From: Candidatus Sericytochromatia bacterium S15B-MN24 CBMW_12
GTDB lineage: Bacteria; Cyanobacteriota; Sericytochromatia; S15B-MN24; UBA4093
DNA: 64,000 bases
Assembly (NCBI GenBank): GCA_002083825.1
Contig: DAZV01000029.1
Location: 1 to 64,000 of the forward strand
Direction of reading: 5' to 3'
The notes beneath the pieces are model-generated. The model had not been told where the DNA came from. It worked only from the letters and a program-made list of their open reading frames with translations, and ran no database searches. Positions within the stretch are counted from its first letter, which is position 1; each line of letters opens with the position of its first letter. The position numbers were made by a program, and so were the translations under genes. Of this stretch, positions 9,398 through 17,494 are shown piece after piece.

Positions 9398-10785
9398 TGT
9401 TCAACGCATCGCAAGCCCGAAACGCCCTCGTCAATCTTTGGCAGGCACCGGGCCTCAAGGAGAAACTTCTGTTCACCTTGGCGATGCTGGCGGTCCTACG
9501 CTTTGGAGTCCACGTCCCCATCGGGGGCGTGGACCACCAGGTGTTGGCACGCATGTTCGGCGACGGGAACATGCTGGCAGGCTTCCTCGACCTCTTTTCG
9601 GGGGGCGCCATCGCCAAGTTCTCGATCCTAGGACTCGGCATCATCCCGTACATCAACGCCTCGATCATCATGCAGTTGATGACCGGCGTCATTCCCAAGC
9701 TCGAGGAACTCCAAAAGGAGGGTGGCGAGCAGGGACGCAAGCAAATTTCCCAGTGGACCCGCTACCTGACGATCGCCTTGGCATCGGTTCAGGCTTTCGG
9801 CATTTCCAACTGGCTCTGGCGAAGCAACGCCGTCTTCGAGCATCCCGCCGCCGGCGCCTTTCCCTGGTTCTTCATCATCACCAACACGGTATTGCTGGTT
9901 TCCGGCACCGTCTTCGTGATGTGGCTCGGCGAGCTCATCACCGAGCGAGGCATCGGGAACGGGGCCTCAATCATCATCATGGTGGGTATTCTCGCGGCCA
10001 TTCCTTCTTACTTCGCACGCACCGCCGAGGGCGTCTCGACCGGAGCTTTCGCATGGTGGCAGGTCACCCTGCTGACCATCTCTTTCCTGTTGATCTTGGT
10101 GGCCATCGTCATCGTCCAGGAGGGAGCCCGGAAGATCCCCGTGCAGACCGCCAAGGTTCAGCGCGGCGGTCGGGCCATGCAGGGGAAGACCTCGTACATC
10201 CCCTTCAAGGTGAACCAGGGGGGCGTCATGCCCATCATCTTCTCCTCCAGCCTCCTGCTCTTCCCCGTGACCCTCTCGTCGTTCATGGGCGCCCCCAAGG
10301 CGGGACTCAATCCGACGTGGGAAGTCTGGACCGGAGCGTTCTGGAGTCTGGCCAACCTCAAGGACGCGGTTGCCCAGGGCCTGCAGTTGACCCTCGCGGC
10401 GCTTTCGCCTGCGGGATGGCTGTACCCGGTGCTTTACTTTGTGCTGATCATCTTCTTCTCGTACTTCTACGCCTCGATGGTGTTGAACCCCAGCGATCTC
10501 GCCAACAATCTCAAAAAGGGCGGGAACTTCATCCCCGGGGTGAAGCCTGGAAAGCCCACCGCCGAGTACCTGGAGCTGACGCTTTCCCGCATCACGTTCA
10601 TCGGGGCGATGTTCCTGGGAACCGTGGCGATCGTCCCGACGTTCATCGAACAAGGGACCGGGGTGACGACCTTCCAGGGACTGGGAGCGACCGCGCTGCT
10701 CATCATGGTCGGCGTGGCGGTGGATCTGTTCAATCAGCTCCAGACGCAGCTCATCGCTCGACAGTACGAAGGCTTTATGAAATAA
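9397..10785 (+). CDS. secY: Protein translocase subunit SecY
   Basis: SecY forms the channel of the Sec translocase in the inner membrane. The 462-residue protein has about ten membrane segments and known landmarks: the plug region after RFGVHVPIGGVD, IIPYINASIIMQL in TM2, the cytosolic loop with VQRGGRAMQGKTSYIPFKVNQGGVMPIIF, and the C-terminal LIARQYEGFMK. Start overlaps rplO by one base. Ordinary length. Confidence 0.98.
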   Translation: MFNASQARNALVNLWQAPGLKEKLLFTLAMLAVLRFGVHVPIGGVDHQVLARMFGDGNMLAGFLDLFSGGAIAKFSILGLGIIPYINASIIMQLMTGVIPKLEELQKEGGEQGRKQISQWTRYLTIALASVQAFGISNWLWRSNAVFEHPAAGAFPWFFIITNTVLLVSGTVFVMWLGELITERGIGNGASIIIMVGILAAIPSYFARTAEGVSTGAFAWWQVTLLTISFLLILVAIVIVQEGARKIPVQTAKVQRGGRAMQGKTSYIPFKVNQGGVMPIIFSSSLLLFPVTLSSFMGAPKAGLNPTWEVWTGAFWSLANLKDAVAQGLQLTLAALSPAGWLYPVLYFVLIIFFSYFYASMVLNPSDLANNLKKGGNFIPGVKPGKPTAEYLELTLSRITFIGAMFLGTVAIVPTFIEQGTGVTTFQGLGATALLIMVGVAVDLFNQLQTQLIARQYEGFMK

Positions 10786-10801
10786 TCGGAGGTTGCAGTC
10801 C

Positions 10802-11464
10802 ATGCGAATGGTCATTCTCGGCGCTCCGGGCGCAGGCAAGGGCACCCAGGCCCGCCTGATCTCAGAATCGCAGGGCATTCCGCAGATCGCAACGGGGGAT
10901 ATCCTTCGCCAGGCGGTGAGGGAAGGGACCCCGTTGGGTCGCGAAGCCCAGGTTTACATGGATCGCGGCGAACTCGTTCCGGATTCGGTCATGATCGGCC
11001 TGATCCGCGAACGGCTTTCCTGCGAAGATTGCGCCAACGGCTTCATCCTCGACGGGTTTCCCCGGACGCTGGAGCAAGCCAAGGCGCTGAACGCGCTCTT
11101 GTCGGATCTCGGCAAGCCCCTGACTCACGTCTTCGACGTGGAGGTGCCACGCGAGGAGCTCTTGAAGCGCCTCACGGGACGTCGGGTTTGCCGGCAGTGC
11201 TCGGCATCGTTCCATCTGGAGTTCAATCCTCCTCGCCAAGAGGGGGTCTGCGACCACTGTGGCGGCGAGCTCTTCCAGCGGGCGGACGACAATGCCCAGA
11301 CCGTCGGCAAGCGTCTCGACGTTTACGGCGAGCAGACGAAGCCGCTCACGGCGTTCTATCGTGAGCTCGGCGTGCTCACGACGATCGATGGAACGCGGGA
11401 CATCGGGGAAGTCCGGAAGGAATTCGCGGATTTACTCGGCGCCGTTAGCACGAAACAAGGTTAA
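10802..11464 (+). CDS. adk: Adenylate kinase, zinc-lid type
   Basis: This enzyme converts ATP plus AMP to two ADP in the cytosol. The P-loop GAPGAGKGTQA is at the N-terminus, the NMP-binding part includes ATGDILRQAV, and the lid carries a Cys4 zinc site (C130, C133, C150, C153 in VCRQCSASF and VCDHCGG). I start at the ATG at 10802, 9 nt after GGAGG, giving 220 residues; the in-frame TTG at 10793 touches that site. It lies between secY and map, the standard arrangement. Confidence 0.97.
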   Translation: MRMVILGAPGAGKGTQARLISESQGIPQIATGDILRQAVREGTPLGREAQVYMDRGELVPDSVMIGLIRERLSCEDCANGFILDGFPRTLEQAKALNALLSDLGKPLTHVFDVEVPREELLKRLTGRRVCRQCSASFHLEFNPPRQEGVCDHCGGELFQRADDNAQTVGKRLDVYGEQTKPLTAFYRELGVLTTIDGTRDIGEVRKEFADLLGAVSTKQG

Positions 11465-11507
11465 GACACCTATAAGGATAGTCCTGAGACAGCTCTAAAG
11501 CAGGTGA

Positions 11508-11525
11508 GCGGCTCATTAAAGCCGC
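11508..11525 (+). promoter_or_regulatory. Hairpin in adk-map spacer
   Basis: A perfect 6-bp stem (11508-11513 with 11520-11525) closes a 6-nt AT-rich loop in the 83-nt gap between adk and map. No T-run follows. Function is unknown; it matches the pattern of hairpins in the longer spacers of this gene cluster. Confidence 0.4.
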
Positions 11526-11547
11526 CACCGGCACTAGAAAGCAAGCA

Positions 11548-12303
11548 ATGATCACGATCAAGAACGAACGCGAAATCCAGTCGATGAAGGCAGCCGGCCG
11601 CGTAGTAGGCAAGCTCCTCGCGTATCTGCGCAAGCAGGTGGAGGTCGGGATCTCGACCCGAGAGCTCGATGCCCTGGGCGAGCAGTTCATCTTGGACCAG
11701 GGAGCCATTCCTGCGTTCAAGGGCCTTTACGGCTGTCCAGCGACGATCTTGACCTCGGTGAACGAGGAGATCGTCCATGGGCTTCCGAACAACCGGAAGT
11801 TGCGGCCGGGGGACATCGTCAGCATGGACATGGGGGCGATCGTCGAGGGTTTCTACGCCGACGCCGCCATCACCGTTGCTGCGGGCGAGCTCGAGGATCC
11901 GATCGTGAAGCAGTTGCTCGACGTGACCCGGGAGTCGTTGTACCTGGGGATAGCCAAGATCCAGCCGGGTCTGCGGATCGGCGACATCGGCCATGCCGTT
12001 CAGACTCATGTCGAGCGTCACGGGTTCTCGGTGGTCCGGGAGTACGTGGGCCACGGGATCGGTCGGCAGCTTCACGAGTCTCCCCAGATCCCCAACTTCG
12101 GGGATGCGGGAACGGGCCCGGTGATCAAGGCGGGAATGGCCTTCGCGATCGAGCCGATGGTGAACATCGGTCGTCCGGATACCAAGACCCTGGCCAACAA
12201 GTGGACGGTCATCAGTCGCGACAAGTCGTGGTCGGCTCACTTCGAGCATACGGTTGTGGTCACCGAGGACGGTCCGGAGATCTTGACCCGAGAGGACGCA
12301 TAA
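11548..12303 (+). CDS. map: Methionine aminopeptidase, type I
   Basis: MetAP removes the initiator Met from nascent proteins. The 251-residue protein has the pita-bread fold metal ligands: His near GLYGCPATILTSVNEEIVHGLP, Asp in MDMGAIVEGFYADAAITV, His in EYVGHGIGRQLHE and Glu in FAIEPMV and EHTVVVTEDGPEILT. Length fits type I. It starts at an ATG 83 nt after adk and is followed within 3 nt by infA. Confidence 0.98.
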   Translation: MITIKNEREIQSMKAAGRVVGKLLAYLRKQVEVGISTRELDALGEQFILDQGAIPAFKGLYGCPATILTSVNEEIVHGLPNNRKLRPGDIVSMDMGAIVEGFYADAAITVAAGELEDPIVKQLLDVTRESLYLGIAKIQPGLRIGDIGHAVQTHVERHGFSVVREYVGHGIGRQLHESPQIPNFGDAGTGPVIKAGMAFAIEPMVNIGRPDTKTLANKWTVISRDKSWSAHFEHTVVVTEDGPEILTREDA

Positions 12304-12306
12304 GAC

Positions 12307-12525
12307 GTGGCAAAGCAGGACGTCATCGAATTCGAGGGAAGGATTCTCGAGTCGCTTCCCAATGCGATGTTTCGCGTGGAGCTGGAGAATGGGCACAAAA
12401 TTTTGGCTCATATTTCAGGAAAAATGCGAAAACACTTCATCAAAATCTTACCGGGTGATAAAGTAAAGGTGGAGCTCTCCCCTTACGACCTCACGCGCGG
12501 GCGAATCACGTTCCGCATGCGGTAG
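12307..12525 (+). CDS. infA: Translation initiation factor IF-1
   Basis: IF-1 is an OB-fold factor that blocks the A site during initiation. The 72-residue product [26 protein letters not shown] with [33 protein letters not shown] is unmistakable. It starts at a GTG only 3 nt after the map stop with a weak SD, so it probably depends on coupling to map. A 148-nt spacer follows. Confidence 0.98.
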   Translation: MAKQDVIEFEGRILESLPNAMFRVELENGHKILAHISGKMRKHFIKILPGDKVKVELSPYDLTRGRITFRMR

Positions 12526-12632
12526 GCGCACGATTCTTTTCGATGGTCCCCGCGGGTGGATACGCCCGGTACCGAGGATAGTCGATGGGAGTAGCGCGGG
12601 TGTTCCAAGGAAACGGGGGCCAGGCCCTCGGA

Positions 12633-12651
12633 CGTCTCCCGGGGGGAGACG
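12633..12651 (+). promoter_or_regulatory. Hairpin before rpmJ
   Basis: A perfect 8-bp stem (12633-12640 with 12644-12651) with a 3-nt loop ends 10 nt before the AAGGAGAA of rpmJ, in the 148-nt infA-rpmJ gap. It lacks a T-run. It could be an attenuator or an internal processing site; the evidence is only structural. Confidence 0.5.
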
Positions 12652-12673
12652 CGTTAGAACAAGGAGAAACGAC

Positions 12674-12787
12674 ATGAAGGTTCGCGCGTCGGTGAAACCG
12701 ATATGCGACAAGTGCAAGGTCATCAAGCGCCACAAGCGCGTGATGGTGATCTGCGAAAACCCCAAGCACAAGCAGCGCCAGGGGTAA
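12674..12787 (+). CDS. rpmJ: 50S ribosomal protein L36, zinc form
   Basis: L36 is the smallest 50S protein. The 37 residues [20 protein letters not shown] carry the zinc ligands C11, C14, C27 and H32, so this is the zinc-bound (C+) form. AAGGAGAAACGAC precedes the ATG. It lies between infA and rpsM, its usual place in the alpha operon. Confidence 0.97.
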   Translation: MKVRASVKPICDKCKVIKRHKRVMVICENPKHKQRQG

Positions 12788-12800
12788 CTAGGAGGAAGAC

Positions 12801-13169
12801 ATGGCTCGCATTTCCGGTGTCGACCTTCCCCGCGACAAGCGGATCGAGGTCGCACTCACCTACATCTTCGGGATTGGCCTGAAGACCAGCCAGAGCATTC
12901 TGGCGAAGACCGGGCTGAACCCGGACACCCGGACCCGCGATCTGACCGAGGACGAGGTTGCTCGCCTTCGTGAAGAGATCGATCGGAACCGCCAGGTGGA
13001 GGGAGACCTTCGCCGCCAGATCTCGATGAACATCAAGCGTTTGATCGAGATCGGTTCCTATCGTGGAATCCGTCACCGCCGTGGGTTGCCCCTGCGCGGT
13101 CAGCGGACCAAGACCAACGCCCGGACCCGTCGCGGCGCCAAGCGCACCGTTGCTGGTAAGAAGAAGTAA
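12801..13169 (+). CDS. rpsM: 30S ribosomal protein S13
   Basis: S13 contacts the P-site tRNA and bridges to L5. The 122-residue protein starts [26 protein letters not shown] and ends with the basic [28 protein letters not shown] tail (read in pieces). AGGAGGAAGAC precedes the ATG. It opens the rpsM-rpsK-rpsD-rpoA-rplQ block. Confidence 0.98.
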   Translation: MARISGVDLPRDKRIEVALTYIFGIGLKTSQSILAKTGLNPDTRTRDLTEDEVARLREEIDRNRQVEGDLRRQISMNIKRLIEIGSYRGIRHRRGLPLRGQRTKTNARTRRGAKRTVAGKKK

Positions 13170-13192
13170 TCATTTCAAATCTTTGTCGTAAA

Positions 13193-13212
13193 CCGGGTGG
13201 CCAACACCCCGG
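13193..13212 (+). promoter_or_regulatory. Imperfect hairpin in rpsM-rpsK spacer
   Basis: A 7-bp GC-rich stem with one bulged C (13193-13199 with 13205-13212) closes a 5-nt loop in the 80-nt gap between rpsM and rpsK. No T-run follows. Role unknown. Confidence 0.4.
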
Positions 13213-13249
13213 GATGACGGCAAGCCTTTGGAACTGAAAGGAGTTCAAG

Positions 13250-13639
13250 TTGGCAAAACCTGCCGCCCGTACAAAGCGCCGCGAACGCAAGAACGTTCAC
13301 ACCGGCGTGGTGCACGTCTCATCCACCTTCAACAACACCATCGTCACGATCACCGATCCCAACGGAGGGGTGATTTCCTGGGGTTCCGCCGGAACGGTGG
13401 GCTTCAAGGGCGCCAAGAAGGGCACTCCCTTCGCCGCCCAGCAAGCTGCCGAACAGGCCGCCCAGAAGGCGATGGAGCATGGCATGCGGACCGTCGAAGT
13501 GCTCGTCCGTGGACCCGGTTCCGGTCGTGAGACCGCCATCCGAGCCCTGACCGCCGCTGGTCTCGAGATCAGCATGATCAAGGACGTCACGCCCATCCCG
13601 CACAACGGCTGCCGCCCCCCCAAGCGCCGCCGCTGCTAA
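13250..13639 (+). CDS. rpsK: 30S ribosomal protein S11
   Basis: S11 lies on the 30S platform near the Shine-Dalgarno helix. The 129-residue product has [21 protein letters not shown] and the C-terminal [16 protein letters not shown]. The start is a TTG 6 nt after AAAGGAG, giving [16 protein letters not shown]; the same AAGGAGTTCAA-TTGGC context precedes rpsN. Confidence 0.98.
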   Translation: MAKPAARTKRRERKNVHTGVVHVSSTFNNTIVTITDPNGGVISWGSAGTVGFKGAKKGTPFAAQQAAEQAAQKAMEHGMRTVEVLVRGPGSGRETAIRALTAAGLEISMIKDVTPIPHNGCRPPKRRRC

Positions 13640-13666
13640 CCGTGTTGTTGTAAGGAGGAATTTCCT

Positions 13667-14287
13667 TTGGCTCGTTATACTGGCCCGGTTTGCCGTTTGT
13701 GCCGCGCGGAGGGCGTCAAGCTCTTCCTCAAGGGTTCAAAGTGCAATACCAGTAAGTGCCCCATCGTTCGTCGCGCCTATCGTCCTGGTCAGCATGGCCA
13801 GGCGCGTCACAAGGTTTCCGAGTACGGTCTTCGTCTTCGCGAGAAGCAGAAGGCTCGCCGTTTCTACGGTGTGCTCGAGAAGCAGTTCGCATCCTACTAC
13901 GATCTCGCCACCCGCAAGGCGGGCGTCACCGGTGAGCGGCTTCTGCAGCTCCTCGAGACCCGCATGGACAACGTCATTCACCGCCTGGGCTTCGCTCCTA
14001 GCCGTCCGGCCGCTCGCCAGATGGTCAAGCACGGCCATTTCCTCGTCAACGGCCGCCGCGTGGACATCCCTTCGTACCGCCTGCGTCCCGGTGACAAGAT
14101 CACCATCAAGGAAAAGTCGGGCGACTTCGTGAAGCTCCAGCTCGCCGCAACTCCGACCTCCAAGGTTCCGACCTGGCTCACGGTCGACCCTGTTGCGATG
14201 GTCGGTACCATGAACGCCTTGCCCGCCCGTGAGGAAATCGACGCCCCGATCCGCGAACAGCTGATCGTCGAATACTACTCGCGCTAA
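13667..14287 (+). CDS. rpsD: 30S ribosomal protein S4, zinc form
   Basis: S4 initiates 30S assembly and helps hold decoding accuracy. The 206 residues carry an N-terminal Cys4 site (C9, C12, C26, C31 in CRLCRAEGVKLFLKGSKC and NTSKCP) and the S4 RNA-binding domain MVKHGHFLVNGRRVDIPSY. It starts at a TTG after AAGGAGG. In other bacteria S4 represses the alpha operon; no such site can be proven here. Confidence 0.98.
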   Translation: MARYTGPVCRLCRAEGVKLFLKGSKCNTSKCPIVRRAYRPGQHGQARHKVSEYGLRLREKQKARRFYGVLEKQFASYYDLATRKAGVTGERLLQLLETRMDNVIHRLGFAPSRPAARQMVKHGHFLVNGRRVDIPSYRLRPGDKITIKEKSGDFVKLQLAATPTSKVPTWLTVDPVAMVGTMNALPAREEIDAPIREQLIVEYYSR

Positions 14288-14299
14288 GGGAGGTGCTCA

Positions 14300-15280
14300 T
14301 TGGATAAGCCCAAGATTGAGTTGGTCGAAACGCATACGACCAGCGAAGGTCTCACCTACAGCAAGTTCGTGGCCGAGCCTCTCGATCGCGGCTACGGCAC
14401 CACGCTGGGCAACGCCCTGCGTCGGGTGCTGCTCAGCGACATCGACGGCGCGGCCATCACCGCGATCCGGATCGAGGGCGTGCCCCATGAATTCAGCTCG
14501 ATTCCCGGCATCGTCGAGGACGTCGTCGACATCGTTCTGAACCTCAAGGGCGTGGTGCTCAAGCTCCACGGGACGGACATGAAGACGGCCCACCTCTCGG
14601 TTCACCGGGAGGGCCCGGTCACCGCGGGAGACATCGTCTCGGATGCCGACGTCGAGGTGATGAACCCCGACTGGCCGATCGCGACCCTGGACAAGGGCGC
14701 GTCGCTCGAGATCGAACTGCAGATCGAGAAGGGCAAGGGTTTCGTCCCTGCCGACAAGAACCGCAAGCCGCACCAGGCGGTCGGCGTGATTCCCATCGAC
14801 TCGATCTTCATGCCTGTTCGCAAGGTGAACTACCTAATCGAGGACACTCGCGTCGGTCAGATGACCGACTTCGATCGTCTCAACCTGGAACTCTGGACCA
14901 ATGGCTCGGTCGATCCGACCGAGACCGTTGCCCGTGCAGCCGACATCTTGATTCGCCAGTTCGACGTATTCGCGGAGCTGGCGCGCGAGGCGCTGCCGGG
15001 TGGTGGCAAGAAGGCCGCAGCCGAAGAGACCGGACGTCCCCAGCCCACCGACATGAGCATCGAAGAACTCGAGCTTTCGGTGCGCGCCTACAACTGCTTG
15101 AAGCGGGCGAACATCTACACGGTGGGTGACCTGCTCAAGAAGACCGAGCGCGAGCTGATGGACATCAAGAACTTCGGCCGCAAGTCAGCTGAAGAAGTCA
15201 TCGATCGTCTCCGTCAGTTCGGGTTTACCATGGCGTCCGGCGAGCCCGGTGAAGAGCTCGCAGGCGCGAGAGAGGAATAA
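14300..15280 (+). CDS. rpoA: RNA polymerase subunit alpha
   Basis: The alpha dimer nucleates RNA polymerase assembly. The 326-residue protein has the N-terminal domain (FVAEPLDRGYGTTLGNALRRVLLSD-like core, LLSDIDGAAI), a Gly/Ala-rich linker near residue 235, and the C-terminal DNA-binding domain with LELSVRAYNCLKRANIYTVGDLL and NFGRKSAEEV. It begins at a TTG 6 nt after GGGAGG. rplQ follows 5 nt on. Confidence 0.98.
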   Translation: MDKPKIELVETHTTSEGLTYSKFVAEPLDRGYGTTLGNALRRVLLSDIDGAAITAIRIEGVPHEFSSIPGIVEDVVDIVLNLKGVVLKLHGTDMKTAHLSVHREGPVTAGDIVSDADVEVMNPDWPIATLDKGASLEIELQIEKGKGFVPADKNRKPHQAVGVIPIDSIFMPVRKVNYLIEDTRVGQMTDFDRLNLELWTNGSVDPTETVARAADILIRQFDVFAELAREALPGGGKKAAAEETGRPQPTDMSIEELELSVRAYNCLKRANIYTVGDLLKKTERELMDIKNFGRKSAEEVIDRLRQFGFTMASGEPGEELAGAREE

Positions 15281-15285
15281 CGACA

Positions 15286-15642
15286 ATGCGTCATCGCAAG
15301 GCAAAGAACCGCCTTTCCAAGCCGGCGGACCAGCGTCGGGCCCTGCTCCGCAGCCTGACAACCGAGCTCTTCCGTCACGGCAAGATCACCACCACCGAAG
15401 CGCGCGCCAAGGCGCTCCGCATCTCGGCGGATTCGATGATCACCCTCGCGAAGCGGGGTGACCTTCACGCCCGTCGTCAGGCTGAATCCTTCATCCTGGA
15501 CGGCGACATCACCAAACGGCTCTTCGTCGAGCTGGCTCCTCAGTTCAAGGAGCGCAACGGCGGCTACACGCAGATCATCAAGACCGCACCGCGCGGGGGC
15601 GACAACGCACCCATGTCGATCGTGCGCTTGGTAGAGGCGTAG
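15286..15642 (+). CDS. rplQ: 50S ribosomal protein L17
   Basis: L17 lies near the tunnel exit. The 118-residue protein starts MRHRKAKNRLSKPADQRRALLRSL, with TELFRHGKITTTEARAKALR, the diagnostic segment. It is tightly linked to rpoA, as in nearly all bacteria. Normal length. Confidence 0.98.
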   Translation: MRHRKAKNRLSKPADQRRALLRSLTTELFRHGKITTTEARAKALRISADSMITLAKRGDLHARRQAESFILDGDITKRLFVELAPQFKERNGGYTQIIKTAPRGGDNAPMSIVRLVEA

Positions 15643-15661
15643 CCGTAAGAAGCGGGATCTG

Positions 15662-16450
15662 TTGAAGAACATCTGTCTACAGATAGCCTACGACGGAACC
15701 CACTTCGCCGGCTTCCAGCGTCAGCCCCGGGACCGGACGGTTCAAGGAGCGATCGAAGAGGCCCTCGTCCGTATCACGGGCGAGTCCCTGGAATCGCTTC
15801 GATTGGCCGGCGCGGGGCGCACGGATGCCGGAGTCCACGCAAGTGGACAGATCGTGAACTTTCGCACCGCGAAGATCCTGGAAGCCGAGCGGTGGCATGG
15901 CGCGTTAAACGCCTTGCTGCCCCCGGACGTGACGGTGAACGCGGTGGCGGAGGTCGAGAGGGATTTTCATAGTCGCTTCTCGGCGGTCGCCCGTAGTTAC
16001 CGCTACGTGGTGCTCAACCGAAGAAGCCCGGATCCCCTGAGACGGTGGGCGACTCATCTCGAGAATCGTCCGCTGCCTCACCTCTTCGAGGCCCTAACCG
16101 CCTGGAGAGGGGTAACCGGCACGTCCGACTTCGTGAAGTTCTGCTCCACGGGCAGCAACGATCGAAGTACGATCTGCACGGTCACCGAGGCCGAAGCCGA
16201 GGTGATGGAAGACGAGATTCGTTTCGCCATCACCGCCCGGAGTTTCCTTTACCACATGGTCCGCCGCTTGGTGGGCTCGGTGATGGAGGTGGCCAAGGGT
16301 CGGATCAGCCCGGAGGAGTTCGCGATCATGGTCCGGAACGCGGAGGGAAAAGCTCCCATTGCGTTCACGGCCCCGGCAAGTGGATTGACGCTGACCAACG
16401 TGACGTATCCCAGCCCCATCGGCTGGAACATCGATAGTCGAATCCTTTAG
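15662..16450 (+). CDS. truA: tRNA pseudouridine(38-40) synthase
   Basis: TruA converts U38-U40 of tRNA anticodon arms to pseudouridine. The 262-residue protein has the catalytic Asp (D55) in [15 protein letters not shown], plus [13 protein letters not shown] near the N-terminus and [20 protein letters not shown] near the C-terminus. The TTG start has a weak SD. It sits between rplQ and rplM, a frequent arrangement in Gram-positive bacteria and Cyanobacteria. Confidence 0.97.
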   Translation: MKNICLQIAYDGTHFAGFQRQPRDRTVQGAIEEALVRITGESLESLRLAGAGRTDAGVHASGQIVNFRTAKILEAERWHGALNALLPPDVTVNAVAEVERDFHSRFSAVARSYRYVVLNRRSPDPLRRWATHLENRPLPHLFEALTAWRGVTGTSDFVKFCSTGSNDRSTICTVTEAEAEVMEDEIRFAITARSFLYHMVRRLVGSVMEVAKGRISPEEFAIMVRNAEGKAPIAFTAPASGLTLTNVTYPSPIGWNIDSRIL

Positions 16451-16460
16451 GAGGAGCAAC

Positions 16461-16910
16461 GTGAAGACCTATACCGCCAAGCCCGGCGATATCCAGCGCC
16501 AGTGGTACGTGGTGGACGCCGAGGGGAAGACCCTCGGACGCCTCGCAACCGAGGTGGCCACCCTGCTGCGCGGCAAGCATAAGCCCATGTACACCCCGAC
16601 GATCGACTGCGGCGATTTCGTGATCATCGTGAACGCCGAGAAGATCAACGTTTCCGGCAAGAAGGGCGAACAGAAGATCTACGCCCATCACACCGGCTGG
16701 CCCGGCGGATTCCGCCAGACCACGTTCAACAAGCTGATCGCGTCGAAGCCCGAGCGGGTGCTCGAGCACGCCGTCCGCGGCATGCTTCCCCACACCAAGC
16801 TTGGCCGCGCCCAGTACGGCAAGTTGAAGGTGTACGCCGGCGCCGAGCATCCGCATGCCTCGCAGCAGCCTCAGGCCTACACCATCGGAAAGGAGCCCGT
16901 CCGTGGCTAA
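16461..16910 (+). CDS. rplM: 50S ribosomal protein L13
   Basis: L13 is an early 50S assembly protein. The 149 residues include [31 protein letters not shown] and [16 protein letters not shown] start follows AGGAGGAGCAAC. The end overlaps the rpsI start by 8 nt and contains its ribosome-binding site (GGAAAGGAG). Confidence 0.98.
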   Translation: MKTYTAKPGDIQRQWYVVDAEGKTLGRLATEVATLLRGKHKPMYTPTIDCGDFVIIVNAEKINVSGKKGEQKIYAHHTGWPGGFRQTTFNKLIASKPERVLEHAVRGMLPHTKLGRAQYGKLKVYAGAEHPHASQQPQAYTIGKEPVRG

Positions 16911-17307
16911 TAAAGTCGCCCAGTACTGGGGTACCGGCCGCCGCAAGACGGCCGTGGCTCGCGTCCGCCTGGTGCCCGGCACCGGCGCCGTGACCATCAA
17001 CGAGCGCACGCTCACCGACTATGTCGGTGGCCGTGAGCCCCTGATGGCCCGCGAACTGAACCTGCCCTTCGTGGCTACCAGCAACCTGGGTGCGTACGAC
17101 ATCCATGCCAACGTCTTCGGCGGCGGCGTGGTCTCCCAGGTCGGAGCCATCCGCCTGGGCGTCGCCCGCGCCCTGCTGCGGCTCGATCCCGAGTTCCGCA
17201 CGTTGCTGCGTGGCGAGGGTCTCCTCACCCGTGACCCCCGCGCCAAGGAGCGCAAGAAGTACGGCCGCAAGCGCGCGCGCAAGCGGTTCCAGTTCTCGAA
17301 GCGCTAA
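16903..17307 (+). CDS. rpsI: 30S ribosomal protein S9
   Basis: S9 reaches the P-site tRNA with its C-terminal tail. The 134-residue product has [19 protein letters not shown] and ends in [17 protein letters not shown], the conserved basic tail. I start at the GTG at 16903, about 8 nt after GGAAAGGAG and inside rplM; a longer frame start upstream has no support. A strong terminator ends the operon just after it. Confidence 0.98.
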   Translation: MANKVAQYWGTGRRKTAVARVRLVPGTGAVTINERTLTDYVGGREPLMARELNLPFVATSNLGAYDIHANVFGGGVVSQVGAIRLGVARALLRLDPEFRTLLRGEGLLTRDPRAKERKKYGRKRARKRFQFSKR

Positions 17308-17312
17308 GCTTC

Positions 17313-17343
17313 AAGGCCCCCGGGAAACCGGGGGCCTTTCTTC
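17313..17343 (+). terminator. Intrinsic terminator after rpsI
   Basis: A perfect stem (AAGGCCCCCGG with its complement, 17313-17323 with 17328-17338) closes a GAAA tetraloop and is followed by TTTCTTC. It lies 6 nt after the rpsI stop and ends the ribosomal supercluster. Confidence 0.93.
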
Positions 17344-17351
17344 ATGTATTT

Positions 17352-17433
17352 CACCCGCCGGCAGGCGACTGCGGTCGCCTCAGCGGGTTGAGCCGCGGGC
17401 GCTTTTTACACCCGCCGGCTGGCGGCTGCGGCC
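17352..17433. repeat. Pair of 25-nt direct repeats
   Basis: 17352-17376 and 17409-17433 match at 22 of 25 positions; both begin CACCCGCCGGC. They lie between the rpsI terminator and the next promoter, in the 187-nt gap. No protein is encoded here. They may be remnants of a duplicated small repeat. Confidence 0.6.
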
Positions 17434-17450
17434 ATCCTTGCTTACTTGCG

Positions 17451-17459
17451 TGGTAGAAT
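17451..17459 (+). promoter_or_regulatory. Extended -10 promoter of the aminotransferase-serA operon
   Basis: TG-G-TAGAAT matches an extended -10 element (TGnTATAAT). No convincing -35 is seen, which extended -10 promoters can lack. It lies 35 nt before the ATG at 17495. The same TGnTA(G/A)AAT form occurs before three other genes here. Confidence 0.6.
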
Positions 17460-17494
17460 GGCTCAAATTCGCCGCCGCGTGAGAGGAGTATCCC

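Noticed and set aside
9360-10859. Long plus-strand frame overlapping secY
   Set aside because: Shadow frame of secY, typical for GC-rich genes; Arg/His/Gly-rich with no domain.
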